This document shows, piece by piece, positions 61,821 through 64,000 of a stretch of 64,000 nt of DNA. The position numbers and the translations under genes were made by a program. The notes beneath the pieces are model-generated. The model did not search any database and was not told where the DNA came from. It worked only from the letters and a program-made list of their open reading frames with translations. Where the stretch lies: assembly GCF_007846095.1 (NCBI RefSeq), contig NZ_VOEI01000001.1, forward strand, positions 1,054,001 through 1,118,000. The letters run 5' to 3'. The stretch is from Mucilaginibacter achroorhodeus. Its GTDB lineage: Bacteria; Bacteroidota; Bacteroidia; Sphingobacteriales; Sphingobacteriaceae. Numbering within the stretch: position 1 is the first letter of the stretch; every line of letters begins with the position of its first letter.

Positions 61821-62360
61821 ATGGATACCTTATTAACTATTGTTGGGATAATTGCCGGTATTATTGCGGTTGTTGTACTACTTGCTTTGATTGCGCCCAA
61901 GGGCTACACCGTTGTCCGAAGCATAGTGATCAACAAGCCGCGCCAATTGGTGTATAACTATGTGAAATTTCTCGGCAACCAGCAGTACTACAATAAATGG
62001 GTGATGATGGACCCAAACAAGCGTACAAGCGCTACCGGAACGGATGGCACCGTGGGTTACAACTCCACGTGGGATAGTGACGTAAAGCAGGTAGGCAAAG
62101 GAAACCAAACCATTGAAGGTTTAGTGGACGGCGAGCGAATTGATATCAGGATTGTTTTTGAAAGACCGATGCCCGGCGTAGCCGACATTTACATTGCAAC
62201 GCAATCTGTAACCGAAGACAGCACCGCGGTAAAATGGTCAATGCAGAGTAAAATGCCTTTCCCAATGAATGCCATGCTATTGGTCATCAATATGTATAAG
62301 CTATTAGGTAAAGACCTGGACGAAAGCCTTTCCAATCTAAAACGAGAATTAGAAAAGTAA
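61821..62360 (+). CDS. SRPBCC-family (polyketide cyclase-like) membrane-anchored protein
   Basis: 179 residues. N-terminal membrane helix about 5-28, then a START/SRPBCC domain with KPRQLVYNYVKFLGNQQYYNKW, VGYNSTWDSD and GERIDIRIVFERP. It starts 5 bases after the DoxX gene. Likely binds a hydrophobic ligand; ligand unknown. Confidence 0.9.
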   Translation: MDTLLTIVGIIAGIIAVVVLLALIAPKGYTVVRSIVINKPRQLVYNYVKFLGNQQYYNKWVMMDPNKRTSATGTDGTVGYNSTWDSDVKQVGKGNQTIEGLVDGERIDIRIVFERPMPGVADIYIATQSVTEDSTAVKWSMQSKMPFPMNAMLLVINMYKLLGKDLDESLSNLKRELEK

Positions 62361-62372
62361 GCCCTCCGCCAA

Positions 62373-62660
62373 TTACAGAAACGCCTCAACCAACTGCTCC
62401 CATTCTTCCTGCAAGGATACATCCGGTCGGGTTTTCCCTGCTCTGCTATACCAGTAATCGGCATTCCAGATGTCGCCCTCTTTGCGGTGCAGATAGGCAT
62501 GCACCCAGGCTGATGCCTTATCGTTTAGCTGGTCAACCTCTGCATGTGCTTTAGCCCAATCGCCTTTGCCATCGTACCAAAGGCTTTTTAATTTTACCGA
62601 TAGGCCACTGTCCGGTTTCGGTAAACTCAATGATGCTTTAAATTCGGTAAACGTTTGCAT
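62373..62660 (-). CDS. Hypothetical protein (95 aa)
   Basis: From ATG at 62660. WYDGKGDWAKAHAEVDQLND and AYLHRKEGDIWNADYWYSRAGK (ends quoted) are helical, TPR-like segments. No signal peptide. It is a recurring type of small protein in this phylum, without known function. Confidence 0.82.
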   Translation of the reverse strand: MQTFTEFKASLSLPKPDSGLSVKLKSLWYDGKGDWAKAHAEVDQLNDKASAWVHAYLHRKEGDIWNADYWYSRAGKTRPDVSLQEEWEQLVEAFL

Positions 62661-62751
62661 ACGATTCTGTTTTCTACAAAAATACGGTTTCAAACAACAA
62701 ACGCCGCCTTATGGTTAAAGTAGCGTTTTGTAATTTATAATAAAGTTAAGG

Positions 62752-63627
62752 TTATTTCAGAAAGCTGTTCATGTATGCAAGAATAGTACTGCTTTGCATC
62801 ATCAAACCAACATGGCTTTGTGAGGGCACGATAGCCAGCTGCGATTTAGGCATGGGCTGCATATCTGCAGAAACTCCACCGCCTAAAAGTTTATAGGTTT
62901 TGCCCAGTTCAACTTTATCTAAGCCATCATTATCTCCCGCAATGATCAGCACAGGTGCTTTTATCTTTGCAATGTTAGCATCGCCCATATCAAATGGTTC
63001 ACCTGCAAAAATGATCATCTGGGCAATAAACTTGCTCCATTTTGTTTTGTCGGGGGCTACTGCATCATAAGCCGTTTTCATTGGGCTGTTATCAAAAAGC
63101 TCGGGCTTAAAAGATTTAAAGGCATCAGCTATCTCGGGCACCCAACCGGTACTTTTATAAGTAGATGAGATAATCACTAATTTATTTACACGTTTAGGAT
63201 AAAGTATGGCAAACTGGTAAGCTACCGAACCGCCCATACTGTAGCCGGCAAAATCGGCACTATCCACTTTGAGGTAATCCAATACGCCGGCAACATCCTT
63301 TGCTAAATTGAGGTTGGTAAATTTCCTGTCCGAGTATGGGGTATGCCCGTGACCCTGCATTTCAATAGCTATTACTTTCCTGGTTTTCGCCAACTCGGGT
63401 ATCAGCTGGCTCCAGTTACCCTCGATGGTCATAAAGGCGCCGTGTAGCAATATGATAGGCTTACCCTTGCCGTAAACCTCGTAATAAACTTTAATGCCGT
63501 TAGCAGGCGCAAGGCCACTGGCTGTTGGCTTAAGTTGCTGCGCTTTTAATTGGATAGTGGTAAGCAAAAGCGTTACGATAGCCAATAAGAGCTTTAGGCT
63601 ATTTGATCTTGTAGATTGTTTTTTCAT
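62752..63627 (-). CDS. Secreted alpha/beta hydrolase
   Basis: 291 residues from ATG at 63627; a longer start at 63753 lacks a signal peptide. Signal peptide about 10-30. Nucleophile motif GYSMGGSV (Ser), Asp in IIAGDNDGLD and His in PSQSHVGLM complete the triad; the PIILLHGAF oxyanion hole precedes. Substrate not predictable; close to epoxide hydrolase/esterase types. Confidence 0.92.
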   Translation of the reverse strand: MKKQSTRSNSLKLLLAIVTLLLTTIQLKAQQLKPTASGLAPANGIKVYYEVYGKGKPIILLHGAFMTIEGNWSQLIPELAKTRKVIAIEMQGHGHTPYSDRKFTNLNLAKDVAGVLDYLKVDSADFAGYSMGGSVAYQFAILYPKRVNKLVIISSTYKSTGWVPEIADAFKSFKPELFDNSPMKTAYDAVAPDKTKWSKFIAQMIIFAGEPFDMGDANIAKIKAPVLIIAGDNDGLDKVELGKTYKLLGGGVSADMQPMPKSQLAIVPSQSHVGLMMQSSTILAYMNSFLK

Positions 63628-63754
63628 GATACAGGTTGTTTTGATTGATTGAACAATACAAATATCTGCCGTATTAAAAGAAGTAATACTGTGTAATAGT
63701 GACAAAAAAGGGGCGTTATGCGACATCTGATTATATTGCGAGTGCCTCAACAAA

Positions 63755-63784
63755 AAAGCCTTAAATCTTCCGATTTAAGGCTTT
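63755..63784. terminator. Terminator
   Basis: AAAGCCTTAAATC (63755-63767) and GATTTAAGGCTTT (63772-63784), 13-bp stem with 4-nt loop and flanking A/T runs. Confidence 0.85.
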
Positions 63785-63793
63785 ATACTTTTT

Positions 63794-63812
63794 TGTACCC
63801 CCGACGAGAATT
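63794..63812 (-). repeat. Orphan tRNA 3'-tail-like sequence, candidate attachment site
   Basis: On the minus strand it reads AATTCTCGTCGGGGGTACA, which looks like the end of a tRNA T-loop, T-stem and acceptor stem with discriminator A. No tRNA body follows upstream. Its place next to a terminator mirrors the left boundary of the first element. Confidence 0.45.
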
Positions 63813-63841
63813 TCTTCGCATTTGAGCCTCAAAGAGTTCTG

Positions 63842-64000
63842 TCATTTATTGTAGTTCTGTTGTAATGATTGTTGATGGAAGTATTCGTCAGCCCTTTTTA
63901 TAAACCCTAAAACGATATTAGATTTTACAAATAGAGGAGTTCCGTCGATATAATAATTTTGTGAAGCTGGAGAAGCAGAAAGCACTTCACTATCGTATCC
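63842..64000 (-). CDS. Partial hypothetical protein, C-terminal end only
   Basis: The minus-strand frame enters at 64000 and stays open for 52 codons until TGA at 63842-63844. It reads GYDSEVLSASPAS, YYIDGTPLFVKSNIVLGF and a C-terminal FHQQSLQQNYNK. Too short to place in a family; AT-rich sequence around it suggests foreign origin. Confidence 0.5.
   Translation of the reverse strand, partial: GYDSEVLSASPASQNYYIDGTPLFVKSNIVLGFIKRADEYFHQQSLQQNYNK

Overview
The window looks like a Sphingobacteriaceae (Bacteroidota) chromosome, most like Mucilaginibacter or Pedobacter. The signs are the many DPP-IV, GH20, GH43, DUF1080, Gfo/Idh and OmpA/TonB-type secreted proteins, the rare Shine-Dalgarno sequences, promoter elements of the TAnnTTTG type, BfmA/BtgA and DUF5712-type mobilization proteins, and a moderate G+C content (judged by eye, not calculated). 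Species identity is inference.

Layout. 1-3314: a minus-strand signalling cluster: a histidine kinase whose first PAS domain has the full LOV photoreceptor signature, a single-domain response regulator overlapping it, and a GAF-PAS-PAS sensor that runs off the left edge. 3544-26607: an integrated mobile element of about 23 kb, bounded by direct repeats (39 bp plus 13 bp, both offset by exactly 22,993 bp) and sitting at the 3' end of a tRNA-Asp gene. Its right end holds a tyrosine integrase, a zeta-toxin-like pair, an excisionase-like protein, a candidate oriT and two mobilization proteins. Its cargo (4-20 kb) is a sulfur-oxidation and export module: sulfite oxidase, diheme thiosulfate dehydrogenase, periplasmic DsrE protein, two orphan periplasmic binding proteins, LysR and Crp regulators, TauE/SafE exporter, a split YeeE/YedE transporter, a persulfide dioxygenase-rhodanese fusion, a YeiH-type exporter, an ArsP-like permease and a broken ACR3 arsenite pump at the junction with the mobilization genes. 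I see no conjugation (type IV secretion) genes, so it is best described as an integrative mobilizable element.

26848-31398: a xylose catabolic operon (xylulokinase, xylose isomerase, Na+/sugar symporter). 31.6-38.4 kb: a collagen-like lipoprotein, a large outer-membrane beta-barrel protein, an orphan response regulator and a DPP-IV peptidase. 38.4-63.6 kb: ordinary chromosome with metabolic, hydrolytic and repair genes, including a set consistent with 3-keto-sugar metabolism (GMC oxidoreductase with its small subunit, DUF1080 protein, TIM-barrel isomerase, Gfo/Idh/MocA oxidoreductase), RlmF, RhlE-type helicase, exonuclease III and a bacillithiol-transferase-like DinB protein.

63.75-64 kb: a terminator followed by what looks like the orphan 3' tail of another tRNA and then AT-rich sequence with a partial gene. 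This resembles the left edge of the first element and may be the edge of a second one.

The cargo genes fit one pathway. Thiosulfate is oxidized in the periplasm by the diheme cytochrome and handled by DsrE and the binding proteins. Sulfane sulfur enters through the YeeE pair. Persulfide is oxidized by the dioxygenase to sulfite, which is exported (TauE/SafE, YeiH) and oxidized to sulfate by the Tat-exported molybdoenzyme.
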